Source: Alphaproteobacteria bacterium MarineAlpha11_Bin1 | Lineage (GTDB): Bacteria > Pseudomonadota > Alphaproteobacteria > MPNO01 > UBA830 | DNA: 64,000 bases | Assembly (NCBI GenBank): GCA_002937455.1 | Contig: PTJZ01000004.1 | Location: 171,298-235,297, forward strand | Direction: 5' to 3' | Shown: positions 44,094-52,881 of the stretch, one piece after another | Layout: each line of letters opens with the position of its first letter | Position numbering within the stretch: position 1 is the stretch's first letter | The notes under the pieces: generated by a model | What the model was told of the DNA's origin: nothing | The model's database searches: none | What the model saw: the letters and a program-made list of their open reading frames with translations, nothing else | Position numbers and translations under genes: made by a program

Positions 44094-44759
44094 TCAAACC
44101 CTTGCGAAATCCAAGCCTTCCCACTTGTTTTCCTGAATCATCAAGTCAGGGTGGCACACAATGCAGTGCCAGATCACGGCCTGAAAAGCCTCGGCGTGGG
44201 GCGTGATCCTGTCTGGAGATACGGTGGGAACGACGATGACGGTATCGCCAACTTTCCGCGTGTACCCGCCATCACGCCCAACGATCCCAAATATTTTCAT
44301 CCCACGCGCGCGAGCTTCGTCGAGACCGGCGACGATATTGGCAGAAACACCCCTCGCTGCGTCACCTCCGCCTACCGAAAAGACAAGGATTGCATCGTCC
44401 CCGTCACATTGGCTTGTCCGCAGGTAAGCTGCAAAAATCGTCTCCCACCCCTCGTCATTAGTCCGAGCTGTCAACTCGGCTACATTATCGATCGGCGCGT
44501 AGGTTTCTATTCCGCACAGTTTTCTAAAGTCATTCACCGCATGACTGCAATTTGCCGCGCTGCCGCCAACACCAATTACAAAAAGTCTGCCGCCACGCGC
44601 GCGGAGATCCGCTAGTTCAACAACCATTCGCTCGATCTGTTGCGGGTCAAGCTCCAGACATATTTTGATAGCTTCGTCTAAATAATTAGAGGCGTGACTT
44701 ATCACTATATTTACACCGATGTTTCTATTAATTTTTGCCGCGGTGCGGCGATGGAACAT
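44094..44759 (-). CDS. gmhA: SIS-domain sedoheptulose 7-phosphate isomerase GmhA-like
   Basis: A 221-residue SIS-domain protein. LFVIGVGGSAANCSHAVNDF (about residues 59-78) is the phosphosugar loop with the GmhA-like serine and Asn; then ILVFSVGGGDAARGVSANIV and GIVGRDGG. GmhA converts sedoheptulose 7-phosphate to D-glycero-D-manno-heptose 7-phosphate, the first committed heptose step, consistent with gmhB, the kinase fusion and transaldolase downstream. The ATG at 44759 gives a 15-residue longer N-terminus than most relatives. A GTG at residue 16 is an alternative. Confidence 0.88.
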   Translation of the reverse strand: MFHRRTAAKINRNIGVNIVISHASNYLDEAIKICLELDPQQIERMVVELADLRARGGRLFVIGVGGSAANCSHAVNDFRKLCGIETYAPIDNVAELTARTNDEGWETIFAAYLRTSQCDGDDAILVFSVGGGDAARGVSANIVAGLDEARARGMKIFGIVGRDGGYTRKVGDTVIVVPTVSPDRITPHAEAFQAVIWHCIVCHPDLMIQENKWEGLDFARV

Positions 44760-44827
44760 CTCATTGCTACCGCAGCGCGGGTGAACCTCCGTTCACAGCG
44801 CGAACCCTAGTTCCCCAACCTAAAAAA

Positions 44828-44868
44828 TAGGGGCTTTATTTGGTCCATATTCAGGGAAAAAGCCCCTA
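44828..44868. repeat. Inverted repeat, 10-bp stem
   Basis: TAGGGGCTTT at 44828-44837 pairs perfectly with AAAGCCCCTA at 44859-44868 around a 21-base loop. It lies 70-110 bases upstream of the gmhA start on the minus strand. No T-tract follows on either strand. Confidence 0.6.
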
Positions 44869-44892
44869 AAAACAGGCCGAAACTTGCGAATC

Positions 44893-44925
44893 ATCAATCG
44901 CTCTATCTTCGAACGAGCGATTGAT
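44893..44925. repeat. Inverted repeat, 11-bp perfect stem
   Basis: ATCAATCGCTC at 44893-44903 and GAGCGATTGAT at 44915-44925 are exact inverted copies around an 11-base loop. This is the longest perfect stem in the gap and could be a protein-binding operator or an RNA hairpin. Confidence 0.65.
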
Positions 44926-44978
44926 ACTTACCTAATTAAATTCTTCGGTAGGCAAGTCTGAGAATGTCATAGTTTATT

Positions 44979-44997
44979 ACGTTCAAAGAATGAACGT
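44979..44997. repeat. Inverted repeat, 7-bp perfect arms with 5-base spacer
   Basis: ACGTTCA and TGAACGT flank AAGAA. The spacing places arm centres about 12 bases apart, near one helical turn, typical of a dimeric regulator operator. Confidence 0.5.
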
Positions 44998-45164
44998 CAA
45001 TAGTCGGAAGCCCTTCGTCTGAAGCTCGTATTAATTAGGACGGTTCGTTGGGCTCATGGCTGATAGCCATGAAAACCGAGATAAGACAATTTTCGACAGT
45101 TGCATGAGTTTTTATGCTCCAGCATTCCAATGAAGGTAGGCCATGTTTATATATTGAACACCAA

Positions 45165-45187
45165 CCCCCAAAAACAGGTTTTGGGGG
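45165..45187. repeat. Inverted repeat, 9-bp C-run/G-run stem
   Basis: CCCCCAAAA at 45165-45173 and TTTTGGGGG at 45179-45187 enclose a 5-base loop. This makes a strong hairpin but with no T-tract after it. Confidence 0.6.
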
Positions 45188-45325
45188 ATAGTTTCGTGGC
45201 GCTGCTTTTCAGTGCAAGAAGATATGAGCAAAAATGTATTAGTTTTCTCTATAATATCCACCGTCAATAGAGTTTATTATATGAACAAATTAGCCCGGAG
45301 CGCTGTTCTTTGGGGTTTTTAATAA

Positions 45326-45381
45326 ATCGAGGTAGCTAAAAATTGCTATCGATTGACAGTCAGCGACATTCACAGTAACCG
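45326..45381 (+). promoter_or_regulatory. Candidate promoter with overlapping imperfect palindrome before the dehydrogenase gene
   Basis: ATCGAGGTAGC at 45326-45336 and GCTATCGAT at 45345-45353 form an imperfect inverted repeat. It abuts TTGACA at 45353-45358, a good -35. At 17-base spacing the -10 is TAACCG (45376-45381), which is weak. The ATG follows 28 bases later. The overlap of repeat and -35 would suit a repressor or activator site. Confidence 0.35.
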
Positions 45382-45409
45382 ATTGCTAGTTTTCACTGTT
45401 TAGCCAGAC

Positions 45410-46693
45410 ATGGATCAAATAAGTAAAATTGTCGTAGTTGGACTCGGATATGTCGGCCTTCCTCTTGCTGTATCCTTGGCGCGCAGCTATCAGGTGACAG
45501 GTTTTGACATCAATGCCGAACGCATAAGAGAGCTTCAGAGCGGTAAAGACCGGACTCGGGAAGTCGAACCGGGGCGCCTCAGCGGGACTAATCTTCTTTA
45601 TTCGGCCGATATCGGTGATACGAGAGGGGCTGATGTCTATATCGTAACGGTGCCGACCCCTGTCTCAGCCAACAACCAGCCAGATCTTAGCGCCGTACGA
45701 CGGGCGAGCGAAATGGTTGGAGAAGTAATGGCGACGGGTACAATCGTTGTCTATGAGAGCACCGTCTATCCAGGCGTAACCGAAGATGTGTGTGGCCCCA
45801 TCCTCGAAGAGTCGTCCGGGCTAAAATGCGGCACGGACTTCTTTCTCGGCTATTCACCTGAACGTATAAACCCCGGTGACCGCGATCATACGGTCGACCA
45901 GATCACAAAAGTTGTCGCTGGCCAGACGCCGCAGGTCACCGAAACTCTCTGTGAGATGTACAATGCCGTTACGTCTAGCGGCGTTTTTTGCGCTGCCGAC
46001 ATAAAGACGGCCGAGGCTGCCAAGGTTATTGAGAATGCCCAGCGCGACATCAACATTGCGTTTGTAAACGAGGTCGCGACGATTTTTCACAAGACGGGAG
46101 TCTCGATCCACGACGTGCTCGAGGCAGCAAGTACTAAATGGAATTTTCTCGATTTTAAACCTGGGCTAGTCGGCGGTCACTGCATCGGCGTAGATCCATT
46201 CTACCTAGCCCACGCTGCGGTTGCGGTCGGCCATCACCCGGAAATTGTCCTCGCCGGCCGGCGTATTAACGATGCGATGGGCCCCTATATCGCCGAGTGT
46301 GTTGCTTCCGAGATGGCTCAACAGGGCCATGGTTCTGGCGCGCGTATCCTAGTCCTCGGTCTGACGTTTAAGGAGAACGTGCCCGATCTTCGTAATTCGC
46401 GAGTGATCGACATCATTACGGCGCTGAAGGCCCAAGGGTTTGAAGTCGATGTCCACGACTACTTCGCGGATGCTGCAGAAGCTAAGAATGCATACAACGT
46501 CGATCTTTTACCTTCGCTTGATTCTGCGTCTGGTTATCATTGCATTGTCGGTGCAGTCGCACATGATGATTATGTCATATACGACGAGGCCGATTTCGCG
46601 CGGTTAGCAACCCCTGACGCCGTTATCGCGGATGTAAAAGGTATGTGGCGAAAGACTAATCTGGACGCAAACTGTCGGCGGTGGCAACTCTAG
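45410..46693 (+). CDS. UDP-N-acetyl-hexosamine 6-dehydrogenase (WbpA/TviB type)
   Basis: A 427-residue nucleotide-sugar dehydrogenase. It shows VVVGLGYVGLPLA (NAD loop), VYESTVYPGVTED, and GYSPERINPGD, the substrate loop of the WbpA/TviB/CapL branch. The intact active site PGLVGGHCIGVDPF has the cysteine at 258. GLTFKENVPDLRNS follows. It oxidises UDP-GlcNAc or UDP-GalNAc to the uronate. It is transcribed alone, away from the glycan operon, ending convergently 43 bases from the heparinase gene. It contrasts with the cysteine-less paralogue at 36139. Confidence 0.93.
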   Translation: MDQISKIVVVGLGYVGLPLAVSLARSYQVTGFDINAERIRELQSGKDRTREVEPGRLSGTNLLYSADIGDTRGADVYIVTVPTPVSANNQPDLSAVRRASEMVGEVMATGTIVVYESTVYPGVTEDVCGPILEESSGLKCGTDFFLGYSPERINPGDRDHTVDQITKVVAGQTPQVTETLCEMYNAVTSSGVFCAADIKTAEAAKVIENAQRDINIAFVNEVATIFHKTGVSIHDVLEAASTKWNFLDFKPGLVGGHCIGVDPFYLAHAAVAVGHHPEIVLAGRRINDAMGPYIAECVASEMAQQGHGSGARILVLGLTFKENVPDLRNSRVIDIITALKAQGFEVDVHDYFADAAEAKNAYNVDLLPSLDSASGYHCIVGAVAHDDYVIYDEADFARLATPDAVIADVKGMWRKTNLDANCRRWQL

Positions 46694-46736
46694 CTCGTTT
46701 CGGAATATTCGGTCAGCGCGCTAGTCTAGCTCTCGT

Positions 46737-48380
46737 TTATTTTCCAGTTAGCTTGGACAGAGCCCATTTGACTTGCGCCGCTCCCTGTTTCGATGCGCCC
46801 GATATCACAATCTGTTCAGTTCGCTTGGTGTCCTGCCCGTCTCCGAGGTAGATACTTTCCTGTAGGTTGGCTATCCCGCCGGAACAGTGCATGCGCCACC
46901 CTGATTTGTCCGGTAATCTTAACAAGACGGAGGCTCCGTCCTTAACCAGCGAAGCCTTTATTGTAGGGTGAAGGTGAAAGCGGATGGCAAACTTGTGATC
47001 GCCCAAACCATCAAGCGTGTCTTCGCCTCGGATGTCGAAGCCTGATGCATCGATGTATATGCGTCGGTGATGAACGATACCGAAGCTTGAGGTATAACCG
47101 TTATGGGACATATTAATCCAGGTATTACCGCCATCTTCCAGACGTTCTGTTTTGACTGAAATACCTCTTGCATCAATCCTGCCGTCTCCCAAAATCTCGG
47201 CCGAGTTTCGGTCTTCAACGACCAACGTCGAATGTGCCGCGGTGGCTCGTTGCGCAATTTGCCACGTTTTGTCACGCCCTGTGTAAGCGCCACAATTGAC
47301 GATCACGCGTTGCTTTCCTACGCTCATCTCAAAGCTCAATGCACCTGCATGGGCACCCGCGCCTGTTATAGAAGGGGCGCCGCTATCGGCGATCAACAAA
47401 GTTCGATTTGCGGCTACGCGCTCGAAACATGTGTTGGGGGCCGAGGCGAGCGCCGTCTTAGAAACCTCAGATTTAGATAGAATAACGTCGATCAGCCATG
47501 GCTCACCCTCGGTACTTCCGTTGAATAAAGCAAGGCCCCCATCGCCATGTCGAAACAGCTGAAGCATCGGTGTAGCCCGCTCGATAGCCTGTTGCAAAGC
47601 CTCCGGTACTTCGATCAGCGATGCATTGAGCACTGAGCGGATATCTATCATGTTGCGCATTGCTTGAATCTGCGAAACTGGGCTCCGCTCGATATGTCCC
47701 CCGTCAGCTAAAATTTGCTGCCTGCTCATCCGCGTGACAATTTTTAACTGCCGCGGCAGAAAGCGGATGCTGTTCGGTAGGCAGAGAGATAAGTAAATTA
47801 ATGCCTTAGTTACTAACATCCTATCGAGACCGTTGGGTACGAAGCGCCCGGATCGTCTTAGGTGTCGTGCCTGACGGGCAACGCTGCCTAAGAATAATTC
47901 CGCAAAATCTTCTTCGGCGCCGACGGAGACGAATTCCGCATAGGTCAGCCAGTTAGATAGCCGGCGAGCCATGACATCTGGACGCCAGCTTACAGGGTGC
48001 CATTTCTGGTTAGCTGAGACCCAGTCTGTTAGATGCATTCGCGCCTGAATGCGGGCGTTTTCCGTTCCGACTGCGCGTATATCGCGCAGCCAATCGAAAC
48101 TGTGATATTCCGATTGCCAAGCTGGCCCTGCATCTGTCTTTCCAGAGGCGAGTTCTTCAGCTGTGATCGAATGGTTTAGGAACCGGAACTGGCCGATCAC
48201 GAGTTCCAACCCGCGGTCCGGGCTGCCTGGCCAATTATCTTCCGGTATCAGATTTAATGAATGCGGCCGCCGTCCACGCAAAGTGCGACCGTAGAACACT
48301 CCGCGGAACCAAAGACGCGCAATCAGGTATATCGCTGCGCGCAATATTTCTCCGATCCCTCTCTGGTCAAGACGCGGCAT
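46737..48380 (-). CDS. Heparinase II/III family protein
   Basis: A 547-residue protein. A helical toroid occupies the first 300 residues (GQFRFLNHSI, WHPVSWRPDVMARRLSNW) and a beta-sandwich follows, with GAHAGALSFEMSVGKQRVIVNCG and ATAAHSTLVVEDRNSAEI typical of heparinase II/III. There is no signal peptide, so a cytoplasmic or cell-envelope location is unclear. This protein next to rsmB and rpe is, from memory, a recurrent alphaproteobacterial arrangement, so it may belong to the core genome rather than the glycan locus. Substrate unknown. Confidence 0.85.
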   Translation of the reverse strand: MPRLDQRGIGEILRAAIYLIARLWFRGVFYGRTLRGRRPHSLNLIPEDNWPGSPDRGLELVIGQFRFLNHSITAEELASGKTDAGPAWQSEYHSFDWLRDIRAVGTENARIQARMHLTDWVSANQKWHPVSWRPDVMARRLSNWLTYAEFVSVGAEEDFAELFLGSVARQARHLRRSGRFVPNGLDRMLVTKALIYLSLCLPNSIRFLPRQLKIVTRMSRQQILADGGHIERSPVSQIQAMRNMIDIRSVLNASLIEVPEALQQAIERATPMLQLFRHGDGGLALFNGSTEGEPWLIDVILSKSEVSKTALASAPNTCFERVAANRTLLIADSGAPSITGAGAHAGALSFEMSVGKQRVIVNCGAYTGRDKTWQIAQRATAAHSTLVVEDRNSAEILGDGRIDARGISVKTERLEDGGNTWINMSHNGYTSSFGIVHHRRIYIDASGFDIRGEDTLDGLGDHKFAIRFHLHPTIKASLVKDGASVLLRLPDKSGWRMHCSGGIANLQESIYLGDGQDTKRTEQIVISGASKQGAAQVKWALSKLTGK

Positions 48381-48459
48381 CTTCTATCTGCCCATTAACG
48401 TTAAAATTTTCTGTTCAGCACCGCGAACCTCTCTCCGTAGGGTAAACATATTGGCGAAT

Positions 48460-49125
48460 TCATTTTCCGCCGCGAAGCCTGCGGATATTAGCAGCATAAC
48501 TGCGTCGCCCGCCTTTGAAGGTTGCCGAGCCGGCAACCAACACGTCCGCTCCGGCTTTTATCGCCGCTTTCGCGGTCACTGGATCAATCCCGCCGTCCAC
48601 CTCCAGATCAATGTCAAGACCCGTTGCGTCAATTGCATCTCGCAACGCCGCAATCTTAGCAATTGACGCGGGAATAAATTTCTGTCCGCCAAAACCAGGA
48701 TTGACGCTCATAACGAGCACCAAGTCCACCTCTTCTAGTACGTCAAACACAGCAGCGGCAGGCGTTGCCGGATTGATCGATACACCGGCCTTCTTGCCCA
48801 GCGATTTAATCAATTGGATAGTTCGATGCAGTTGCGGTCCTGCCTCCTCATGTACAGTGATGATATCAGACCCCGCTTCTGCGAAGGCGGCGACGTATGG
48901 ATCGACTGGTGAAATCATCAGGTGGACATCGAACGTTTTGCTGGTAGTTTTTCGTAACGCCTTTACGACGTCCGGGCCAAGCGTAATGTTAGGCACAAAA
49001 TGGCCGTCCATGACGTCTACATGGATATAGTCGGCTCCGGCACGAGTTATCGCGCGGACTTCATCTCCTAGAGCAGCAAAATCCGCTGACAGGATGGACG
49101 GGGCAATTCGAACCGGTTTCTGCAC
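48460..49125 (-). CDS. rpe: Ribulose-phosphate 3-epimerase
   Basis: A 221-residue TIM barrel interconverting ribulose and xylulose 5-phosphates. It starts [17 protein letters not shown] and has [16 protein letters not shown] (metal-binding Asp and His), [27 protein letters not shown] and [10 protein letters not shown], the full Rpe set. It lies 56 bases after rsmB. Besides central metabolism it can feed pentose phosphates to the transketolase in the neighbouring locus. Confidence 0.95.
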   Translation of the reverse strand: MQKPVRIAPSILSADFAALGDEVRAITRAGADYIHVDVMDGHFVPNITLGPDVVKALRKTTSKTFDVHLMISPVDPYVAAFAEAGSDIITVHEEAGPQLHRTIQLIKSLGKKAGVSINPATPAAAVFDVLEEVDLVLVMSVNPGFGGQKFIPASIAKIAALRDAIDATGLDIDLEVDGGIDPVTAKAAIKAGADVLVAGSATFKGGRRSYAANIRRLRGGK

Positions 49126-49181
49126 GGCGATTAGGTATCAGTTTGCTCGAGTCGCGGCAAGCAAACGGCAGATTTGTGACT

Positions 49182-50492
49182 TTAATTTTTCTTCAACCTC
49201 GCGATAAAGAATCCATCCACACCTCCTTTTTCGCTTAGATGTGCGGGGGTCGTTTGCAAAAAGCCGTCTGGGTTTATGCAACTTTCGAACCCCGGGACCT
49301 CCGAAGGTTCAACTGGATCTATTGAGATATTAATGTTTCGTGCAAGAAGTTGATTTATCTGGTCAAGCCCTTCTAATTTCTCCATTGAACATACGCTGTA
49401 AACTAAATTACCACCGTCTCGCAAGAGGTCGCAGGCACGATCTAGAAACTTTCTTTGGACATCCGACTGACGGGTGACGTCGGCGGCAGATTTTAGGATA
49501 GGGATGTCTGGGTGACGCCGGATTGTTCCGGTCGCCGTGCAGGGCGCGTCCAGTAGAATGGAGTCGTATTGCTGATCCGTTTTCCACGTCAGGAGATCAG
49601 CCTCGACCACGGTCGCAGTTAGCTTCAGTCGGCGAAGGTTCTCGGCTAAGATCTTTAGCCGAACTGATGCGATATCTAGGGCGATGACGTTGTGCCCCGT
49701 TGATGCAAGCTGGGCGGTTTTGCCACCCGGGGCCGCGCAAAGATCCAGAACTTCTCGGGCCACCGAGGGCGGCGGTATCAACTGGGCTGGTAACGCGGCG
49801 GCGGCGTCTTGTACCCACCAGGCGCCGTCTCCAAACCCCGGTAAAGCCTTTATATCCCCGCTTGCGGCAAGCCGTACCGTTGAAGCGCCAATCGCCTCCC
49901 CGCTTAATCGTTTCAACCATCCCGGTCTGTCCTTGGGGACGGTCAGATCAATCGGCGGGATTTTGAGGTGTGCGGCGGCAATGTTGGCCGCGTGTACTAC
50001 ATCGAAAGACCCGCACCAGGACTGCCACAGCCAATCCGGTACATTTGCTCGCTCCGCCTCCGGTGTAAGTGGAATACTTCCGGCCATTCGCACAACCCGG
50101 CGCAAAATACCATTAACTAGGCCTCGAAACCGGTCTGGCCCGCGCTGTCCCGCTAGCGTCACTGAAGTATCCACAGCAGCGTATGTGTGCGTGTCCAGAA
50201 AAAGAATCTGGCATACGCCAAGGCGCATCGCATTGCGAGCAGCGGCGGCTGACTTGGGCAGAGGTCTATCCAGACAGTCATCGATGATAATGTCGATCTG
50301 GCCCAATCGCCTCAAAGTTGTGGAGATAAGATTACGCGAAAAGGCGCGATCCCGCGCTTCCAGTTTTGCGAACCGCTTATCAGTTTGCAGGACTTCGTCC
50401 AGTGGCCGGTGCCGATCGATTACCTCACGCAGAATAGTATGAGCTTGTGCGCGGGTGGCTAGGCCTAAGTTACCTTTCTGAGTGATATTCAT
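49182..50492 (-). CDS. rsmB: 16S rRNA m5C967 methyltransferase RsmB
   Basis: A 436-residue protein with an N-terminal NusB-like RNA-binding domain (RAQAHTILREVIDR, residues about 13-150) and a C-terminal SAM methyltransferase. Key motifs are DLCAAPGGKTAQLA, LLDAPCTATGTIRRHPDI with the PC motif, and LVYSVCSMEKLEG with the second catalytic cysteine. It methylates C967 of 16S rRNA. The ATG at 50492 is the natural start. The next 466 bases hold no clear gene. Confidence 0.95.
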   Translation of the reverse strand: MNITQKGNLGLATRAQAHTILREVIDRHRPLDEVLQTDKRFAKLEARDRAFSRNLISTTLRRLGQIDIIIDDCLDRPLPKSAAAARNAMRLGVCQILFLDTHTYAAVDTSVTLAGQRGPDRFRGLVNGILRRVVRMAGSIPLTPEAERANVPDWLWQSWCGSFDVVHAANIAAAHLKIPPIDLTVPKDRPGWLKRLSGEAIGASTVRLAASGDIKALPGFGDGAWWVQDAAAALPAQLIPPPSVAREVLDLCAAPGGKTAQLASTGHNVIALDIASVRLKILAENLRRLKLTATVVEADLLTWKTDQQYDSILLDAPCTATGTIRRHPDIPILKSAADVTRQSDVQRKFLDRACDLLRDGGNLVYSVCSMEKLEGLDQINQLLARNINISIDPVEPSEVPGFESCINPDGFLQTTPAHLSEKGGVDGFFIARLKKN

Positions 50493-50958
50493 AGGCTGAC
50501 AATAACGAAAACCGAGGGCCGTACAATCTGGGTTTTATGGCAGCTGAAGAACGGGTGTTATTCATCTTATCTGCTAGCATACATTTGGCGGTTGACCCCG
50601 ATATTATAGGAGATACTCAACCGGCCATCTTGACGGAACCCGCAGGTATGACATGTGTCTTACCGGACTGGACCACCATTTGTGGCCGGTGGGATGCCAA
50701 ATGCATTTAACATGCCGGCAAGTACAGCCTAAAGGTTTCCCATACCAGAAAAAAGGTGGTCAAGCAGGCGAGTAGGAGAGTGTCTTTTCGGTAATTCGAA
50801 AGTTCGGTACCGGAGTCGACCAACACTGATGCAAGTGACAAGTGATATATCTGATGATAGGCATCCCCTAACGGGTGCCGGACCAAACCGGTCCCTGAAA
50901 AGGATTTTAGATTGACCTACATGCTAACAATCCCTTCCCCTTACGGCCTTTCTCGGAC
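50493..50958. other. 466-base region between rsmB and the flippase gene
   Basis: Divergent gap. The only coding candidate is a 57-codon plus-strand frame at 50537-50710 (starting MAAEERVLF, ending CGRWDAKCI) with no ribosome site and no recognised family, so it is not called as a gene. A short palindrome GGACC-AAACC-GGTCC lies at 50880-50894, about 65 bases before the flippase start. Nothing resembling a tRNA or known riboswitch was seen. Confidence 0.5.
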
Positions 50959-52473
50959 GTGGCTGGGTCCTATTTCGTGACGACGTCGCGTATTCTTCGT
51001 AACGCGTCTATGTTGGGGGTCGCCCAAGTTGTATCGATGGCTGCGGGCTTTATTTCTACTGCTTGGTTGGCCCGCATGTTGGGACCGGAGATATACGGGA
51101 TCATTGGTTTTGGCACCGCGTTTGTTTCTTATTTCGCGCTATCAGTGGTGTTCGGCACTGACCTTTACGGCACCCGAGAAATAGCTGCGAACCCCGGACG
51201 TACGCAGGTTCTTTTTTCGCAAATAATCGGTACACGTTTGGTACTCCTCGCCATAGTTGGCCTGGTGTACGTCTCCGCGATCTACGCAATTGACAGACCA
51301 CGCGATGTGAGCATCGTATTGTTTATCCAGATCCTCGGGCTGTTATCTGCGGCAATGACGGTCGATTTTTTGTTTCAAGGCCATCAGCGCATGGGACCAA
51401 CTGCTATTCGTCAGGGTGTAGCGGCACTTCTGGGTATGATCGCCGTACTAATCTTTGTAAACGGACCCAAAGATATTTTCGTTGCTGCTGCGATACCTTT
51501 TTCAGTGATGTGTCTAACTGCATTTTTTCTGGCGTTATTCGCGCACAAGAGTGTCGCGCGGCTGAGTTTTTCGTTTGGTCGTCGAGAGATGCGGCAAGTG
51601 ATTTGCGGCAGTGCCCCATTATTGCTGGCGGGTCTGATGAGCCTGGTTTTCCTAAATGTTGATGTCGTAATGCTTGGGTTTTTGCGGCCTGCTGAAGAGA
51701 CGGGCATATACGCGGCCATGTCCAGGTTGTTTCTTTTATCGTTGTTCGCTGCACAGATCACAAGTTCTGCTTTCTCCCCGGCGCTTACGGCGGCGGTAGG
51801 TGATCCGGAGAAAATGCGTGCGATTTATTATCGTTACATACGCATCATCGTATTTTTAGGTGCGCCCGTCTGTGTTGCGATGATCACCTTTCCGGAGTGG
51901 GTAACGATACTGGTGTTTGGTGAAAAATTTATTCAGGGCGCTAATACTCTATCTATATTACAGGTCGCGGCTGTCATTTCCTATGCTTGTATGGCGCCAC
52001 TGACGGCATTGATATCTTGGCGCGACCAGACAGTGCAAGTAGCGATCCTAGCAGCGGTCGCGGTGACAAACGTCTGCCTAAATTGTTGGCTCATACCTGC
52101 TTACGGTGGGGTCGGTGCAGCAATAGCTACTTTGCTTTCCCAGATCGTAATGTTTGCCCTTTTAGTTTTTAGAGTTCGATCAAAATTTGGCTTTTTTGGA
52201 TTTGGTACCCCCGGTTTGGCGGTCATTTGTAGTGGCGTATCATTTCTCGTGGCGCGAATTCTTACGCAATTTCTGGCCGACGGGGGCGATGATTTTTCGG
52301 GTTGGTTGCTACCGTTGTTAATGGTCATCGTGGCTTTGGGGTGTTATTTACTTCTCACCTACGCAACGGGTGTTTTTCGACGCGCCGACCTTTCAGCCGT
52401 TGTATATGTTTTGCGAAATAGAGATGTGGCCAACAGCAAGCTGCAAGGAACGGACCCTAGACATGGTCAGTGA
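50959..52473 (+). CDS. Wzx/RfbX-type polysaccharide flippase (MOP superfamily)
   Basis: About 504 residues, nearly all in 12-14 membrane helices, with the RfbX-like start RNASMLGVAQVVSMAAGFISTAWLARMLGPE and the internal REIAANPGR loop. Wzx proteins flip lipid-linked oligosaccharide repeat units across the inner membrane. The start is a GTG at 50959 in this reading; a GTG at 50977 is also possible. It is outside the main glycan locus, and its 3' end overlaps the small SdhAF4 gene by 11 bases. Confidence 0.88.
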   Translation: MAGSYFVTTSRILRNASMLGVAQVVSMAAGFISTAWLARMLGPEIYGIIGFGTAFVSYFALSVVFGTDLYGTREIAANPGRTQVLFSQIIGTRLVLLAIVGLVYVSAIYAIDRPRDVSIVLFIQILGLLSAAMTVDFLFQGHQRMGPTAIRQGVAALLGMIAVLIFVNGPKDIFVAAAIPFSVMCLTAFFLALFAHKSVARLSFSFGRREMRQVICGSAPLLLAGLMSLVFLNVDVVMLGFLRPAEETGIYAAMSRLFLLSLFAAQITSSAFSPALTAAVGDPEKMRAIYYRYIRIIVFLGAPVCVAMITFPEWVTILVFGEKFIQGANTLSILQVAAVISYACMAPLTALISWRDQTVQVAILAAVAVTNVCLNCWLIPAYGGVGAAIATLLSQIVMFALLVFRVRSKFGFFGFGTPGLAVICSGVSFLVARILTQFLADGGDDFSGWLLPLLMVIVALGCYLLLTYATGVFRRADLSAVVYVLRNRDVANSKLQGTDPRHGQ

Positions 52474-52675
52474 AAATAGTAAAAACTCCGGCGCCAACGC
52501 GCCCGAGAATATAAAGTCGGAAAATTCCCAAAAACCCTCTAGGCCGGGATCAGATGTCGAGTCCGAGAAGGTTAAAGAGACTGCCCTTACCCCGACAGAG
52601 ATAGGTGGACGGGGAGGTGCAGACCCCACTCGTTATGGTGACTGGGAAATAAATGGCCGTTGCGTTGATTTCTAA
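52463..52675 (+). CDS. DUF1674 / succinate dehydrogenase assembly factor 4 family protein
   Basis: A 70-residue protein from the ATG at 52463, inside a longer frame that would start at 52370. The C-terminal 20 residues match the family core: EIGGRGGADPTRYGDWEI followed by NGRCVDF. The first 45 residues are polar and disordered (Asn, Ser, Lys, Glu rich). In mitochondria SDHAF4 protects the flavinylated SdhA subunit; bacterial homologues are common in Alphaproteobacteria. It overlaps the flippase end in another frame. Confidence 0.85.
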   Translation: MVSENSKNSGANAPENIKSENSQKPSRPGSDVESEKVKETALTPTEIGGRGGADPTRYGDWEINGRCVDF

Positions 52676-52881
52676 AATCGAATGAACACACGCTGTACAG
52701 TTAGGTAAAAATTTTTATGTTTGTGGTTTACTTCTATGAACCTCCAAAAGTTTAAATCCGGCACCTAGACCGAGAGACTTTCATCTAAAAAAGTTCCATT
52801 AAACCTTCAAATCTCTGCCTTCCCGGTTTCAGGATTTCTAGGCCTATCTATGGGTTGCCTATAAAAAAGAGATGACCGGAA
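52676..52881. other. Convergent gap between the SdhAF4 gene and acs
   Basis: 206 A+T-rich bases between two convergent genes. I see no hairpin with T-tract, though transcription from both sides must end here. Confidence 0.3.

Larger units (their letters stand above)
44760..45409. other. Gene-free 650-base region between gmhA and the UDP-HexNAc dehydrogenase
   Basis: No open frame of interest on either strand. The stretch is A+T rich and holds five inverted repeats (listed separately) spread over about 520 bases. Both flanking genes read outward, so it must contain promoters for the large minus-strand operon and for the plus-strand dehydrogenase. The repeats differ in sequence from each other, so this is not a simple tandem array. 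Confidence 0.75.

Noticed and set aside
49684..50442. Plus-strand open frame of 252 codons opposite rsmB
   Set aside because: Antisense to well-conserved RsmB motifs and has no domain of its own.
50537..50710. 57-codon plus-strand frame between rsmB and the flippase gene
   Set aside because: No ribosome-binding site, no recognisable similarity, and a length expected by chance in a gap of this size.
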